A stretch of 64,000 nucleotides of DNA from Hymenobacter sp. BRD128 (GCF_013256625.1 NZ_CP053908.1:2914001-2978000); one strand, 5' to 3'; shown: positions 55,301 through 63,653, counted from the first letter of the stretch. The notes: generated by a model from the letters alone, not told the origin. Program-made: numbers and translations.

Positions 55301-56217
55301 GTGTAGGTGGTAAACGATGAAGGCGGCGCATTGCTGACGCTGTTGTTGGTAGCGCCGGCTTGCAGCGGCTGCGGGCCGGGCGCGCCCAGGTTGGCCTCCA
55401 CGGCGGCGCCCTGGATATTTTTGTAGTAGCGCAGAAAGTAATCGGGCTTGTTGCGCAGCACCACGTCGCCGGCCGTCAGGTTCCACTGCGGGCCGGTGAG
55501 GGTAATGTAGATTTTATCGAACTGCTGGAGCGTCTGGGTGTTGCCTTCGGGCTGAAAGGGCACGTTCTGGTCAGAAATCGCCGCCGTGAGGCGGATTTTA
55601 TCCGTCAGCTGGCCCTCCAGCTGCAGGTTCAGCGCCGAGTTTACGAATACGTTCTGGGTATTGCCAAAGGAAATACCGCGGCTTAGATTACCCGTTTTGT
55701 TGATGCCCGGCGTGTTGAGAATCTGTTCTTTCTGCGAAAAATCCTCGTAGCGCAACATGGGCCGGTCCCGAAAATCGAGGCTGTCCATGAGGCGGCGCGG
55801 GCGCCGGTAGCGAGCTAGCCCCAGCTGCACCGGCAGCACCCGGTAGCAGAGCAGCACCGAATCGGGCCGCGTGGTGCCGCTACTGTCGTGCGGGGCGGGC
55901 CGCACCCACTGGTAGCGGTCGAGGCGCGGGTCGTAGCGCACCGGCCGGCCATTGGCTGTGACGGAAGCCGGCACGATGGTAAGCGTATCGCTCAAGGCGA
56001 AGCGGGTAGTATCACGGCCCAGCGCCAGCCGCAGGTAGCGGCAGCGCTGGCTGCTGGGCGGGGCGGGCTCGGCGGTCACGCGGGTGGGTGGGCTAGCGGT
56101 CGCCGCCTTGGCCGGCAGCCCCGGCTGCTGCGCCCGCGCCTGCAGCGGCCTAAACCCTACTAGCGCCGCCAGCAGCAAGCCCGCAAAGGCAAAGCACAGG
56201 CGGTAGCGTTGGGTCAT
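52387..56217 (-). CDS. Large outer-membrane beta-barrel protein, 1276 aa
   Basis: Signal peptide (MTQRYRLCFAFAGLLLAALVGFRPLQARAQ). The region up to about 130 is a beta domain; YEDFSQKEQILNTPGINKTGNLSRGISFGNTQNVFVNSALNLQLEGQLTDKIRLTAAISDQNVPFQPEGNTQTLQQFDKIYITLTGP is a recognisable motif of a widespread but uncharacterised Bacteroidota surface family. A Pro/Ala/Gly/Thr-rich insert lies around residues 290-350. The remainder alternates short strands (YRLTVNAPRGW, LYFNRANPIFGAELTV) and ends AVLF, a barrel-like C terminus ending in Phe. Possibly a transport, adhesion or motility-related porin; not SprA by size or motifs. Transcribed alone. Confidence 0.88.
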   Translation of the reverse strand: MTQRYRLCFAFAGLLLAALVGFRPLQARAQQPGLPAKAATASPPTRVTAEPAPPSSQRCRYLRLALGRDTTRFALSDTLTIVPASVTANGRPVRYDPRLDRYQWVRPAPHDSSGTTRPDSVLLCYRVLPVQLGLARYRRPRRLMDSLDFRDRPMLRYEDFSQKEQILNTPGINKTGNLSRGISFGNTQNVFVNSALNLQLEGQLTDKIRLTAAISDQNVPFQPEGNTQTLQQFDKIYITLTGPQWNLTAGDVVLRNKPDYFLRYYKNIQGAAVEANLGAPGPQPLQAGATNNSVSNAPPSSFTTYTNGVTNNSAAPPGTGSAPLAPPTTAVAPGQPLPGAPPVPSGAGSVTVFDKLGQVRSSTLVAGGVAKGKFASIDLTPLDNVQGPYRLTGPNGEQYIIVLAGSERVYLDGRLQTRGFDYDYVIDYNLAEITFSPRHLITSNTRLKVDFEYSDLNYARSLYTVSHYQQLGKLNLRGNFYQESDNPDNAANLTLSFADQQLLRRAGNVPLVQAPGADSAAFNRTLVQYHRVPLLNPAKGQREYAFVYAKDSLSGVYTVRFTDVGAGQGDYNLSTTSVNANGRVYTYAGTNLGRYKAIRILPTPLLKQMATAGATYQLDPTAAVFVDLASSQLQRNRFAVGTEDKGQAMRLGYTVQDRALPAWAPAALRSYRLRSALDYEYTAPKFAPIDRYRDIEFDRNWSATSTANATATDPREDNIFNFAVGLTRDANHAINYRVSRRYRPGEVSGVQQWVDVAQQVGRLEVRGSLFLLNSQAGRFHSDWARGEASVRYGGGRLIPGYTYRFDKNRVISPRGDTIRSANYFDEHTLSLQSPDTGRTRYSLSYALRRDRTPTADQNNLDLHNQAQTVQGSLVTRFSRAHDLRVIATYRDVNLVSRPDSARQRNLLGKIDHNLGLLQNQIRSELSYSVQTGRELRRDFSFLAVPAGQGTHYYAGDLNHNGVQDKDEFLEAQTPDAQYRTYIKVYLPTADYLTAYQNRLSYRLTVNAPRGWREAGTWRAVLARLSSVSSVTVDRRTTSDDLLARLSPFSFAKGDDKLLAFNQLLRNTLYFNRANPIFGAELTVQQTQQKTLLTQGFDLRNLTTQSLLLRRTLAQSFTGRLTTARDIREAQTTYSTARNFRLLIYTAQPEISYQPSPALRLTGSLLHTSKRNILSTRDTDASGSFDDLGFETRVSQVSKRTLTAAAHVTRVAFEGDVSSVVGLEILQALRPGTNYTWNLNLEQRLANGLNINVAYDGRKASGLGVVHTGRMQVAVLF

Positions 56218-56292
56218 AGCGTAAAGTTCGGCAGCAGCGGAGGCACAACGCTACGCCGGGCCGGTTTGGTGCCTTCCCTGGCCCATAACAAA

Positions 56293-56333
56293 GGCGGGGG
56301 AAGAAGCACCGATTGGTAACTTCTTCCCCCGCC
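56293..56333 (-). terminator. Terminator of the small secreted helical protein gene
   Basis: GGCGGGGGAAGAAG at 56293-56306 pairs perfectly with CTTCTTCCCCCGCC at 56320-56333. On the minus strand it is followed by TTTGTT. Confidence 0.85.
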
Positions 56334-56362
56334 CTGGATTGGGGTCTAGGCAAAAAAGGAGC

Positions 56363-56767
56363 CTAGTGCCGCTGCACCATTACCGGCGCATCGGCCGGGG
56401 CCACGGGCTCATCGAGCTGCAAAAGCAGATGAAACTGCGTAGGAGTCAGCACCTTGCCCATAGCCGCATAGTAGCGGTAGTCAATATTCTCGAAGGCCGA
56501 AGAAGCTTCCTGACCCGAGGTAAAAAGCAGATGGCCAAGCATTTCGGCCGAGTCGAGGCGCTTTTCTACGGCAGCGCGCAGCTTAGCAGCTTGGCGAGCG
56601 TTCAGGCGCAGGGCATCGGCCAGGTAGCTAGCCATGCGCTGGGCCCGCTGCGACACCGTCGGGGCTGCCGGCTCAGCAGTAGGCCCGGTTTGTGCAAGTG
56701 CCGGCCCACCGCTCAGCAGCAAGCCAAGCAGTAGTCCGACACTCGACAAACGAAAGAAAGTTGTCAT
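56363..56767 (-). CDS. Small secreted helical protein (Spy/CpxP-like architecture)
   Basis: 134 residues. Signal peptide MTTFFRLSSVGLLLGLLLSGGPALAQ. The mature part is helical: VSQRAQRMASYLADALRLNARQAAKLRAAVEKRLD and YYAAMGKVLTPTQFHLLLQLDE. The motif LTPTQF resembles the LTxxQ motif of Spy/CpxP periplasmic chaperones, and short versions are common in Hymenobacter-type genomes. The assignment to that fold is an inference. It lies between the giant kinase gene and the large outer-membrane protein gene, on the same strand as both. Confidence 0.75.
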   Translation of the reverse strand: MTTFFRLSSVGLLLGLLLSGGPALAQTGPTAEPAAPTVSQRAQRMASYLADALRLNARQAAKLRAAVEKRLDSAEMLGHLLFTSGQEASSAFENIDYRYYAAMGKVLTPTQFHLLLQLDEPVAPADAPVMVQRH

Positions 56768-56912
56768 AGCAGAAGAAAGAGTTGGATAAAAACCTGACCA
56801 AAGCTACTACCAGCCTCCCGACCTATGCAAGCCGCTTGGTAAATAGCTGCTTTTGGTAGCCGAACACTCGTTTTGACGAGGTGAACTACGCAGTTTGCTC
56901 GCTCAACTCACT

Positions 56913-59900
56913 TTAGCCTGCTAACGGCAGCTCGATGAAGAACGTTGTGCCGATGTCTACTTCGCTTTCAAACCAGATGCGCCCGCCCGCGCTCTCAATG
57001 CCGCGCCGGGCCACCGCTAGGCCAATACCCGAGCCGCCAGCCTTGGTAGTGAAATTGGGCCGGAATACATGGTCGCGTACCTCCTCGGCAATGCCCGCGC
57101 CGTTGTCGGCAATGGTAATGAGCACCTTATCAGCCCCGCTGGCTTGCAGGCTGATTTCCTGGCGCGGTGCGCGGCCGGGAGGCACGGCCTGCTTGGCATT
57201 GAGCAGCAGATTGTTAAAGGTGCGCACCAGCAGGCTTTCATCGGCAAAGACGGTGAAAGTGCCGTCGGCAGGCAAGTGCAGGTGCAAGGCGCCGTGTTCA
57301 TCGCCGTCGTTTTGCCGAAACAGGTCGGCGCAGTGCCGCAGCACGGCCACCACATCGAGGCGCGCGGGGCGCATGGTAGGTAGGTTGGTAAACGTACTGA
57401 ACGAGGTGGCGATGTCGGCCAGCACGTCAATCTGGGTGATGAGCGTTTCGGCAATGCGCCCAATCAGGGCCTCAGCATTGGGCCGATGCTCGGCAATAGC
57501 TTTTTGTAAGTACTGTAGGCTCAGCTTCATGGGCGTGAGCGGATTTTTAATTTCGTGGGCTACTTGGCGGGCCATCTCGCGCCAGGCCGCTTCTTTTTCC
57601 TGGGTGGCCAGCTCACGCTTGCTCGCTTCCAGCTTCCCGAGCATGCCGTTGTACTCGCTCACGAGCAGCCCGATTTCGTCGTCGTTGCTGCGGTAGTCGA
57701 GCACCTCGTTCTGGCCGGTGAGGGTGGTACGCTTCAGGCGCTGGGTCAAAAGCTTGAGCGGCGCCGTGAGCTGGCGCGTGGCCACCACGGCTAGCCCCAG
57801 AAACACCAGAAACATGAGCGTAAAAATGTTGACAATCGTGGTAAAAAGTTCGGTCAGCTTGTTGTCCAGCTCTTTCTGCGAGTCAAAAAACGGGATGCCC
57901 ACGTAGCCCTGAATGGGGCCAGCCGGACCATCGGCACTGGCGGCCCGCACCGGTAGGTAGAGCGAGCTGAACGAGAGCGAGCCGGCCTGCTCGGTCAGCA
58001 GCGTGCGGCTGAGGCCGCGCTCGCGCAGGTCTACCACGGCCTGGGGGTTGAGCAGCGGCCCCAGCAAGCCCGCCTCGAAGATGAGCGGCTGCGAGCTTAC
58101 CAGCAGCTGGCCGTGGGCGTCGTAGAGGTTAAGGTCGGTTTCGGTGAGGGCGGCTACGTTGCGGGCCAGCGCCGTGAGCACCGGCCGGGCGGTGCTGTCG
58201 GTGAGCTGGTCGCGGCGGCGCAGTAGGCTTTCGAGCGCAATGTGCCCCCGGCGCTCGTAGGTGCGGCGCAGGTCGCGGCGGTAGCCCGAGATAACCTGGC
58301 TAGCCGTGGCCACGCTCACCACCAGCAGCGGCACAATAATGCCCAGGTTGAGCAGCAGCTGAATGCGGGCGCTGAAATTGAGTTGTAGCCCCTGGTCGCC
58401 GCGCCGCGCCAGCAGGTAGGCACCGCCCGCCAGCAGCCACATCAACATATTGAGCAGCAGCTGAAAGGAAAAATTAGAAAACCAATCGGCCAGCGAGTAC
58501 GTGCTCGTGGTGACCACCACCACGCGCCGGCCACTGGCATCGCGCATGGCCAGGTGGTGAAAATCACTTATTATCAACCCATTAGTAAAAAGGCGCTGGT
58601 CGTGCAGCAATTGACGCGGCAGGTCATTAGCGTAGTCAAAATCTCCCTCACTGTACACGAGCCGGCCCTGGGCGTAGCCGGCATAGCTGAGGTCGGTAGC
58701 CAGGCCCGGCTGGAAGAATTTCTGGTCTACTAACAACTCGGGAAGTACACTGTAGCTAGCCAGCTGCTTGAGGCTGAGCGTGAGCAGAATGGTACCGGCC
58801 GGCGCGGGCGGCCCGATGCCGCCCGGCGCGGGCTGCGTAATGGGTATCACCGCCACGTAGCGCCGCGAGCTAAAAGAGTTGTCTGACTTCAGTAGGTATA
58901 CGCCAGCCTGGTCGGTGGTCGTGGCCGTGCGCGACAGCCGCAAACGGGTCTGGTCGAAAGTCAGCGTATCATCGGCCTCGCCGCCAATGGGCCGGCCGCT
59001 AGGGTCAAAGAGGTCAATGGATTCCTCATACTTGTCGAAATACGTGCGCAAGTACTGACGCTCGATGCGCCGCCGCAGGGCCTCGGTGCGCGCTGGCGTG
59101 CTCGTGAGCAAGCGCATAATAATAGGGTCGGTCGCCAACTGGCGCAATCGTTGCCCAAGCAAAAACTCTCCCTGCAAGTCATTATCGACCAGCAGATTAC
59201 TGGCTAGCCGCTGCTTATCCAGCAGCAGCTGCCGCTCAAACTGCTCGTACAGCGCCACTGCCCCGACGGCCGATGCCAGGCTGAGCCATAGCAAGAGCAG
59301 CAGGTAGCGCGGGCCGCCCTGCGTGGCACGCTTTTCCAGCTTGCCGCTGCGCATCAGCAAGAGGCAGAGAACGGTCATGCCCGGTAGCAACAGGAGGCTT
59401 TCGTGCAGCAGTACGCCCTGGGCCAGCAGCAACAGGGCGATAAGCGTGCCCCCTACCAGCAGCGGCCGCCTAGGCAGGCGGCGCAGGTCGGGGGCCAGCA
59501 GTTCGGTCCAGAGGTAAAAGCCAGCGGCGAAAGCGGCCGTGTGCAGCAGCACCGCCAGCAACAGCACCAGCCGAAAACCGCTCACCTGCATGCTCTGCGT
59601 AATGTCGAGGCTAAGCTGGTTGTTGCTGAACGCACTACTGTAGTAGCTGTGCAGCGCGGCTACGGTGAGCAACAAGCCCAGTAGCGCGGGCACCCCCCAG
59701 CTGCCGGCCGGTGCGCGCTGCGCCCGCGCCGGCAGCTGGTAGTGCCGGCTCACCATTACCAAAAGCCCGGCCAGCAGTGCGGCGAGCAAGCCATTGAGCA
59801 GCAAGTCGCCCAGCGAAGGCGCCCAGCCCGACACGGCGTAGATGCGCGGGTCGAAGAGCGGAATTTCCAGCCACGCATACGGCAGGCCCAGGTAAAGCAA

Positions 59901-60725
59901 GGCTAGCCGCAGAGCCACCGGCGTACTGGCCAGCACGACGATGGCCAGGGCCACGTGTCCGCTTTGCCACCAGTAGTAAGCCAGCCCCAGCCAGCCCGCC
60001 GTGTAAAACCCAATGCCCAGCACTAGCAGCAGCAGCGGCAGAATGCGCCCCGTAAGGGCATTGCCCGGCAGCTGCACCACCGAAAACAGGTAGCGCCCCT
60101 GCGTATCGACTAGGGCGGCCACCAGGCCGTGCGTTTCACCGGGCTGCACGGGCGTGGCGCGCACCTGCACTTCCATACCTTGCAACAGGGTTGGCTCGGC
60201 CCCCTCGCGCAGATACCGGTTGCTGATGCCGTAGCGGCGGGCTAGCGGCACGTAGGCCAGCACTACTACGTGCCCCCGCCGGCGCCGCACGGTCAGAAAC
60301 TCGCCCATTGCCGTCTGCGATAGGCGCTCCGAAACCGTGTCGGCCAGCTCGGTGGCCGTGGGCGCGGGTCCCGATGCCGACCACGCCACCAGCTGGCTGT
60401 CGATAGCCACGAAGGTGGGGTAAGCGCACTGCGTCAGCAGCTGCCGAAAGCTGGCAGCGGCCGGGGGCTGGCTGGCCAGGGCTACCTGATTGGCTTCGCG
60501 GCCGGCCGTAATGGCAGCTTGATTAACTAGTTTCTGGAGCCGCGCCGCGCTCGGATATAAAGGGTTAGTACCGGGCAACTGCCAGTAGGTATTGGCCAGC
60601 CAGCTCGCACCAAAGCTTAGCAGTGCCAGCAGCAACAAAGCCACTGGCCACTGCCGAGCCACTGAAAAACGAGAATTTAGCAAAACGGACAAAACAGCAA
60701 ATTGCTCTATGAGGCCACGCGACAA
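56913..60725 (-). CDS. Very large NtrY-like sensor histidine kinase
   Basis: 1270 residues in the longest frame. An N-terminal membrane helix, a first periplasmic region, then about six to eight helices (for example ILPLLLLVLGIGFYTAGWLGLAYYWW, LLNGLLAALLAGLLVMVS, LVLLLAVLLHTAAFAAGFYL). A second extracytoplasmic part is followed by a helix near 760, a dCACHE-like region, another helix, HAMP (RQLTAPLKLLTQRL...NDDEIGLLVSEYNGML), H box QVAHEIKNPLTPMK with His at about 1057, N box NNLLLNAKQAV, and G boxes DNGAGIAEEV and GGSGIGLAVARRG. No regulator is adjacent. The first codon is TTG; GTG at 60662 (MARQWPVALLLLALL) or TTG at 60683 are equally possible starts. Confidence 0.93.
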   Translation of the reverse strand: MSRGLIEQFAVLSVLLNSRFSVARQWPVALLLLALLSFGASWLANTYWQLPGTNPLYPSAARLQKLVNQAAITAGREANQVALASQPPAAASFRQLLTQCAYPTFVAIDSQLVAWSASGPAPTATELADTVSERLSQTAMGEFLTVRRRRGHVVVLAYVPLARRYGISNRYLREGAEPTLLQGMEVQVRATPVQPGETHGLVAALVDTQGRYLFSVVQLPGNALTGRILPLLLLVLGIGFYTAGWLGLAYYWWQSGHVALAIVVLASTPVALRLALLYLGLPYAWLEIPLFDPRIYAVSGWAPSLGDLLLNGLLAALLAGLLVMVSRHYQLPARAQRAPAGSWGVPALLGLLLTVAALHSYYSSAFSNNQLSLDITQSMQVSGFRLVLLLAVLLHTAAFAAGFYLWTELLAPDLRRLPRRPLLVGGTLIALLLLAQGVLLHESLLLLPGMTVLCLLLMRSGKLEKRATQGGPRYLLLLLWLSLASAVGAVALYEQFERQLLLDKQRLASNLLVDNDLQGEFLLGQRLRQLATDPIIMRLLTSTPARTEALRRRIERQYLRTYFDKYEESIDLFDPSGRPIGGEADDTLTFDQTRLRLSRTATTTDQAGVYLLKSDNSFSSRRYVAVIPITQPAPGGIGPPAPAGTILLTLSLKQLASYSVLPELLVDQKFFQPGLATDLSYAGYAQGRLVYSEGDFDYANDLPRQLLHDQRLFTNGLIISDFHHLAMRDASGRRVVVVTTSTYSLADWFSNFSFQLLLNMLMWLLAGGAYLLARRGDQGLQLNFSARIQLLLNLGIIVPLLVVSVATASQVISGYRRDLRRTYERRGHIALESLLRRRDQLTDSTARPVLTALARNVAALTETDLNLYDAHGQLLVSSQPLIFEAGLLGPLLNPQAVVDLRERGLSRTLLTEQAGSLSFSSLYLPVRAASADGPAGPIQGYVGIPFFDSQKELDNKLTELFTTIVNIFTLMFLVFLGLAVVATRQLTAPLKLLTQRLKRTTLTGQNEVLDYRSNDDEIGLLVSEYNGMLGKLEASKRELATQEKEAAWREMARQVAHEIKNPLTPMKLSLQYLQKAIAEHRPNAEALIGRIAETLITQIDVLADIATSFSTFTNLPTMRPARLDVVAVLRHCADLFRQNDGDEHGALHLHLPADGTFTVFADESLLVRTFNNLLLNAKQAVPPGRAPRQEISLQASGADKVLITIADNGAGIAEEVRDHVFRPNFTTKAGGSGIGLAVARRGIESAGGRIWFESEVDIGTTFFIELPLAG

Positions 60726-60793
60726 CGAGCACGCCGGCCAACTTTCTGCAAGCTAGGCTTGAAATAAGCCTTGACCAGTAGCCGAAAATACAA

Positions 60794-60832
60794 GAACCGT
60801 CGGCGCTGTGCGCTGCACAGTGCCGACGGTTC
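60794..60832 (-). terminator. Hairpin terminator between kinase and oxidase clusters
   Basis: GAACCGTCGGC (60794-60804) pairs with GCCGACGGTTC (60822-60832), and an inner CTGTGC pairs with GCACAG. On the minus strand a T-rich run follows. It probably ends the oxidase cluster transcript. Confidence 0.8.
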
Positions 60833-60854
60833 ATTTCAACTAAGCCGCCTAGCC

Positions 60855-61100
60855 CTAGCGGTCGGTGGGGCGCTTGGGATGCGTGCGCCGGTACCAGAAG
60901 AAACCTACGGCCCCCATCAGGATATACGGCACAGTCATCATGTACACGATGCCCTTGTTGAGGCCAGCCACGTCGTAGTCGTCGCGCTCGGCGCGGGCGG
61001 CTTCGACCTGGCTTTTGCACATCACGCATTGGGCCTGGGCGGGCGCTAAGGCAGCCAGCGTCAACAGGACGAGCAGCAAACCTAAAAATAGCTTTTTCAT
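60855..61100 (-). CDS. Small exported CxxC membrane protein, 81 aa
   Basis: Signal peptide MKKLFLGLLLVLLTLAALAPAQAQ, then CVMCKSQVEAARAERDD with C25 and C28 at the mature N terminus, then one membrane helix (GIVYMMTVPYILMGAVGFFWYR) and a basic tail. The CxxC faces the periplasm and could bind copper or act in thiol exchange; this is inference. Found as the last gene of the oxidase assembly cluster. No named family. Confidence 0.8.
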   Translation of the reverse strand: MKKLFLGLLLVLLTLAALAPAQAQCVMCKSQVEAARAERDDYDVAGLNKGIVYMMTVPYILMGAVGFFWYRRTHPKRPTDR

Positions 61101-61135
61101 AAATACAAAACGGTCAGTAAGTCAGAATGTTCAGC

Positions 61136-61717
61136 CTAGCCCGCCGGGTAATACGGCGCAATCATGAAATACACGATAACGCCCGTAATCGACACGTAGA
61201 GCCAGATGGGAAACGTCCAGCGCGCAATGCGCTTGTGCTTGGTATACTGCCCGGTGAGGGCAAAATACAGCGTAAATAACACCAGCGCCACCGTCACGGC
61301 CGCCAGGCTAATGTGCGACAGCAGCAGTAGAAAGTAGATGCCTCGCACCAGCCCCGTGCCGCCAAAGTGCGTGCTAGCCACCTGTGAGTGATAAGCCACG
61401 TAGGAAATCAAAAAAAGTCCTCCCAGGGCAAACGCGGTACCCATCGCGGCGCGGTGCGCCAGCACATTTTTCTGCCGAATAAAATAAAAGCCTACCAGCA
61501 GTGCCACTGCCGTGAGCGAATTCAACCCCGCATTTACCGCAGGCAGCGCGTGCAGGTACGCATCGGCCCCCTGAATGCGGAAGATATTCTTGTAATAGAA
61601 CAGTACCGCCACCAGCAGCGGCACTACAACGCCCAGCGTGCCCAGGATAATCTTGTACTTGGTGTAGTCGCCCGGCTCCAGCACGGGCGGGTGCAGCTGC
61701 TCAGTGGCGGTCGTCAT
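61136..61717 (-). CDS. DUF420 membrane protein
   Basis: 193 residues from MTTATEQLHPPVLEPGDYTK. Five membrane segments: IILGTLGVVVPLLVAVLFYY, LNSLTAVALLVGFYFI, RAAMGTAFALGGLFLISYVAYH, IYFLLLLSHISLAAVTVALVLFTLYFAL, and WTFPIWLYVSITGVIVYFMI. HRAAMGTAF and THFGGTGLVRGIYF are DUF420 motifs; relatives (CtaM/YozB-type) are linked to heme-copper oxidase assembly. The N terminus overlaps the SCO-like gene by 17 bases. Confidence 0.93.
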   Translation of the reverse strand: MTTATEQLHPPVLEPGDYTKYKIILGTLGVVVPLLVAVLFYYKNIFRIQGADAYLHALPAVNAGLNSLTAVALLVGFYFIRQKNVLAHRAAMGTAFALGGLFLISYVAYHSQVASTHFGGTGLVRGIYFLLLLSHISLAAVTVALVLFTLYFALTGQYTKHKRIARWTFPIWLYVSITGVIVYFMIAPYYPAG

Positions 61718-62393
61718 AGGTGTAGAGTAAAACGTTGATTTCGGTGATGAGCCGCTCGACCTCGTACTTATCGGTAGCGTCGTAGTAGCCGCGCACGTGC
61801 TGCGCATTGTCTACCAATAACAACCGGCCGGGCAGCAGGTTCCCCGGCTCGGTAGCCGGGCGGAAAGGAAAATGCTCGGGGCGCAAAGCCGTTTGGCCGA
61901 ATTCGTACTGGGCTAGCCGACGCAACGTATCGACCGGCGCCGCCCCAAAAAACCACTTCCCGGTAATGGTGCCGTATTGCTCACTAAGTTTTTCGAGCTT
62001 CGCATCAGTAGCTACTTCGCTAGGCTCATTCGGTACCAAAGTCAGCAGTTTCACGCGGGGCTCGGGCCGAAAGCGCTCTTGCAGGCGGGCAAAGGCGCGA
62101 GTAGCAACCGCACCTACTTCATTGGGCGCGTAGAACTGCACTAAATATAGACCTTTGCCAAGCTCAGGGCTAGCCAGCGGCCGACCACCCACGGCCCGCA
62201 CCTGAAATGGCCGGACCCGGTGAAAAACAGTATCGCGCTGCCACCCTCCCGCCGAGGTGCGGACGGAGTCCGCCCGCTCGGGCAAGTAGGTTGGCAGCGC
62301 GTAATGATTGCGGCCGAAGCCATAAAGAAACAAGAACGCCAGCACCGGCACCAGCAGCAGCAGGCCCAGCAGAATCGTCTGGCGCGGTCGCAT
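61701..62393 (-). CDS. SCO-family protein lacking the copper-binding cysteines
   Basis: 230 residues. Membrane anchor (TILLGLLLLVPVLAFLFLYGF) then a thioredoxin-like domain with GKGLYLVQFYAPNEVGAVATRAF at about 80-102, VKLLTLVPNEPSE, and the C-terminal LLLVDNAQHVRGYYDATDKYEVERLITEINVLLYTYD that is characteristic of Cytophagales SCO proteins. The CxxxC that normally follows the first strand is replaced by APNEVG; the protein has no Cys at all. It therefore cannot deliver copper as SCO1/PrrC do, and may be a redox-silent assembly factor. It is coupled to DUF420 and follows subunit IV. Confidence 0.9.
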   Translation of the reverse strand: MRPRQTILLGLLLLVPVLAFLFLYGFGRNHYALPTYLPERADSVRTSAGGWQRDTVFHRVRPFQVRAVGGRPLASPELGKGLYLVQFYAPNEVGAVATRAFARLQERFRPEPRVKLLTLVPNEPSEVATDAKLEKLSEQYGTITGKWFFGAAPVDTLRRLAQYEFGQTALRPEHFPFRPATEPGNLLPGRLLLVDNAQHVRGYYDATDKYEVERLITEINVLLYTYDDRH

Positions 62394-62401
62394 CCTCTAC
62401 C

Positions 62402-62758
62402 CTAGCTGCTGAACATATGCGACAATACCTCGCCCACATACGAGCCTTCGGTAACGAGGGCCACTACCAGCCATACCAGTAGCGCCGAGGGCACCAGGAT
62501 AGTCCAGATAAGGCTTTTAACTTCATGCTTGAGGTGCATGAACTCGCCGACGATGAAAAAGGCCTTCAAAATCGTCATCACGATGAAGATGGAGTTGCGG
62601 ATAGTGCGTAAGCCCGGCGATGTCATGCTGAAAGCGATGGCAAACTCAGCCGCCGTGATGATAACCAGAATCCAGAAGGTTTTCCAAATCCAAGCAGTAT
62701 TCGGCTTGGCGATTTCGCCGGTGAAGGCGCCGTGTTCGGGGGCAGCGTGAGAAGACAT
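62402..62758 (-). CDS. Cytochrome c oxidase subunit IV (caa3 type)
   Basis: 118 residues from MSSHAAPEHGAFTGEIAKPN; the longer frame to 62824 adds an unlikely leader. Three membrane helices: IWKTFWILVIITAAEFAIAF, RTIRNSIFIVMTILKAFFIVGEFMHLKHE and SLIWTILVPSALLVWLVVALVTEGSY. It stabilises the oxidase complex. It lies 75 bases downstream of the subunit III gene and 9 bases before the SCO gene. Confidence 0.93.
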   Translation of the reverse strand: MSSHAAPEHGAFTGEIAKPNTAWIWKTFWILVIITAAEFAIAFSMTSPGLRTIRNSIFIVMTILKAFFIVGEFMHLKHEVKSLIWTILVPSALLVWLVVALVTEGSYVGEVLSHMFSS

Positions 62759-62832
62759 AGAATAGTTGCTGATTGTTGGTAGTTGAATGGTAAGTGGTTT
62801 AGCTAGCCAGTAAACAATCGACAATCAACGAA

Positions 62833-63609
62833 TTAAACGAGATAGAAGAACGTGAAGACGAATACCCACACCAAGTCTACGAAGTGCCAGTAGAGACCGA
62901 TTTTTTCAATCATCTCGTAGTGGCCGCGCTTTTCGAAGGTGCCATTGGTAGTGGCGATAAAGCACCACACCAGTAGGCAAACGCCCGAGAATACGTGGGT
63001 TCCGTGGAAGCCCGTGATGAAGAAAAACAGGTCACCGAACAGCGGCGGACCGTACTGATTCATCGCTAGGTTGGCGCCGTGGAAGATGGTACCATCAGCC
63101 ATGCGCGTGCCTTCTTCGTGGCCGCCGATGAAGTGGCTCCACTCCCAGGCCTGGCTGCTGAGGAACATGGTGCCGAAGAGAATAGTCCAGAGCAGCCATT
63201 TCTGCACATCGGCCTTATCCATGCGGTGGCCGGCTTCTACGGCCAGTACCATCGTCACGGAGCTGAAGATGAGAATCATCGTCATCAACGCCACGAAGGC
63301 TAGCGGCAAGTCGGTGCCGTGCATGCCAGGGAAAGCGTTGAATACCTTCTCCGGAATGGGCCAATGCGCCGTGCTAAAGAAGAAGTCCTTGGCCTGGCCA
63401 TTGAATACGCCGTGCTTGTGGCGGATGAGGCCATAGGCAGTCAGGAATGCGCCAAAGGTGAAAGCATCCGAGAGCAGGAAAAACCACATCATCAGCTTGC
63501 CGTAGCTCGCCTTGAAGGGTTCGTTGCCGCCGTCCCAGGTGCCGGTGCGCGGGGCATCGGCGTAGGCGGCGGGGGCAGCGTGGGGCTGCAAAGTGGTAGA
63601 TTGGGCCAT
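62833..63609 (-). CDS. Cytochrome c oxidase subunit III
   Basis: 258 residues from MAQSTTLQPHAAP. Helices with LMMWFFLLSDAFTFGAFLTAYGLIRH, FVALMTMILIFSSVTMVLAVEAG, KWLLWTILFGTMFLSSQAWEW, GDLFFFITGFHGTHVFSGVCLLVWCFI and YWHFVDLVWVFVFTFFYL. The HGxHVxxG and YWHFVDxVW motifs are diagnostic of subunit III. It is part of a caa3-type complex with the neighbouring subunit IV; a second III-like protein lies upstream on the same strand. Confidence 0.96.
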   Translation of the reverse strand: MAQSTTLQPHAAPAAYADAPRTGTWDGGNEPFKASYGKLMMWFFLLSDAFTFGAFLTAYGLIRHKHGVFNGQAKDFFFSTAHWPIPEKVFNAFPGMHGTDLPLAFVALMTMILIFSSVTMVLAVEAGHRMDKADVQKWLLWTILFGTMFLSSQAWEWSHFIGGHEEGTRMADGTIFHGANLAMNQYGPPLFGDLFFFITGFHGTHVFSGVCLLVWCFIATTNGTFEKRGHYEMIEKIGLYWHFVDLVWVFVFTFFYLV

Positions 63610-63653
63610 AACGGACAACAGATGGACAGGCGGGCTTTACGCCAAAATCCCGT

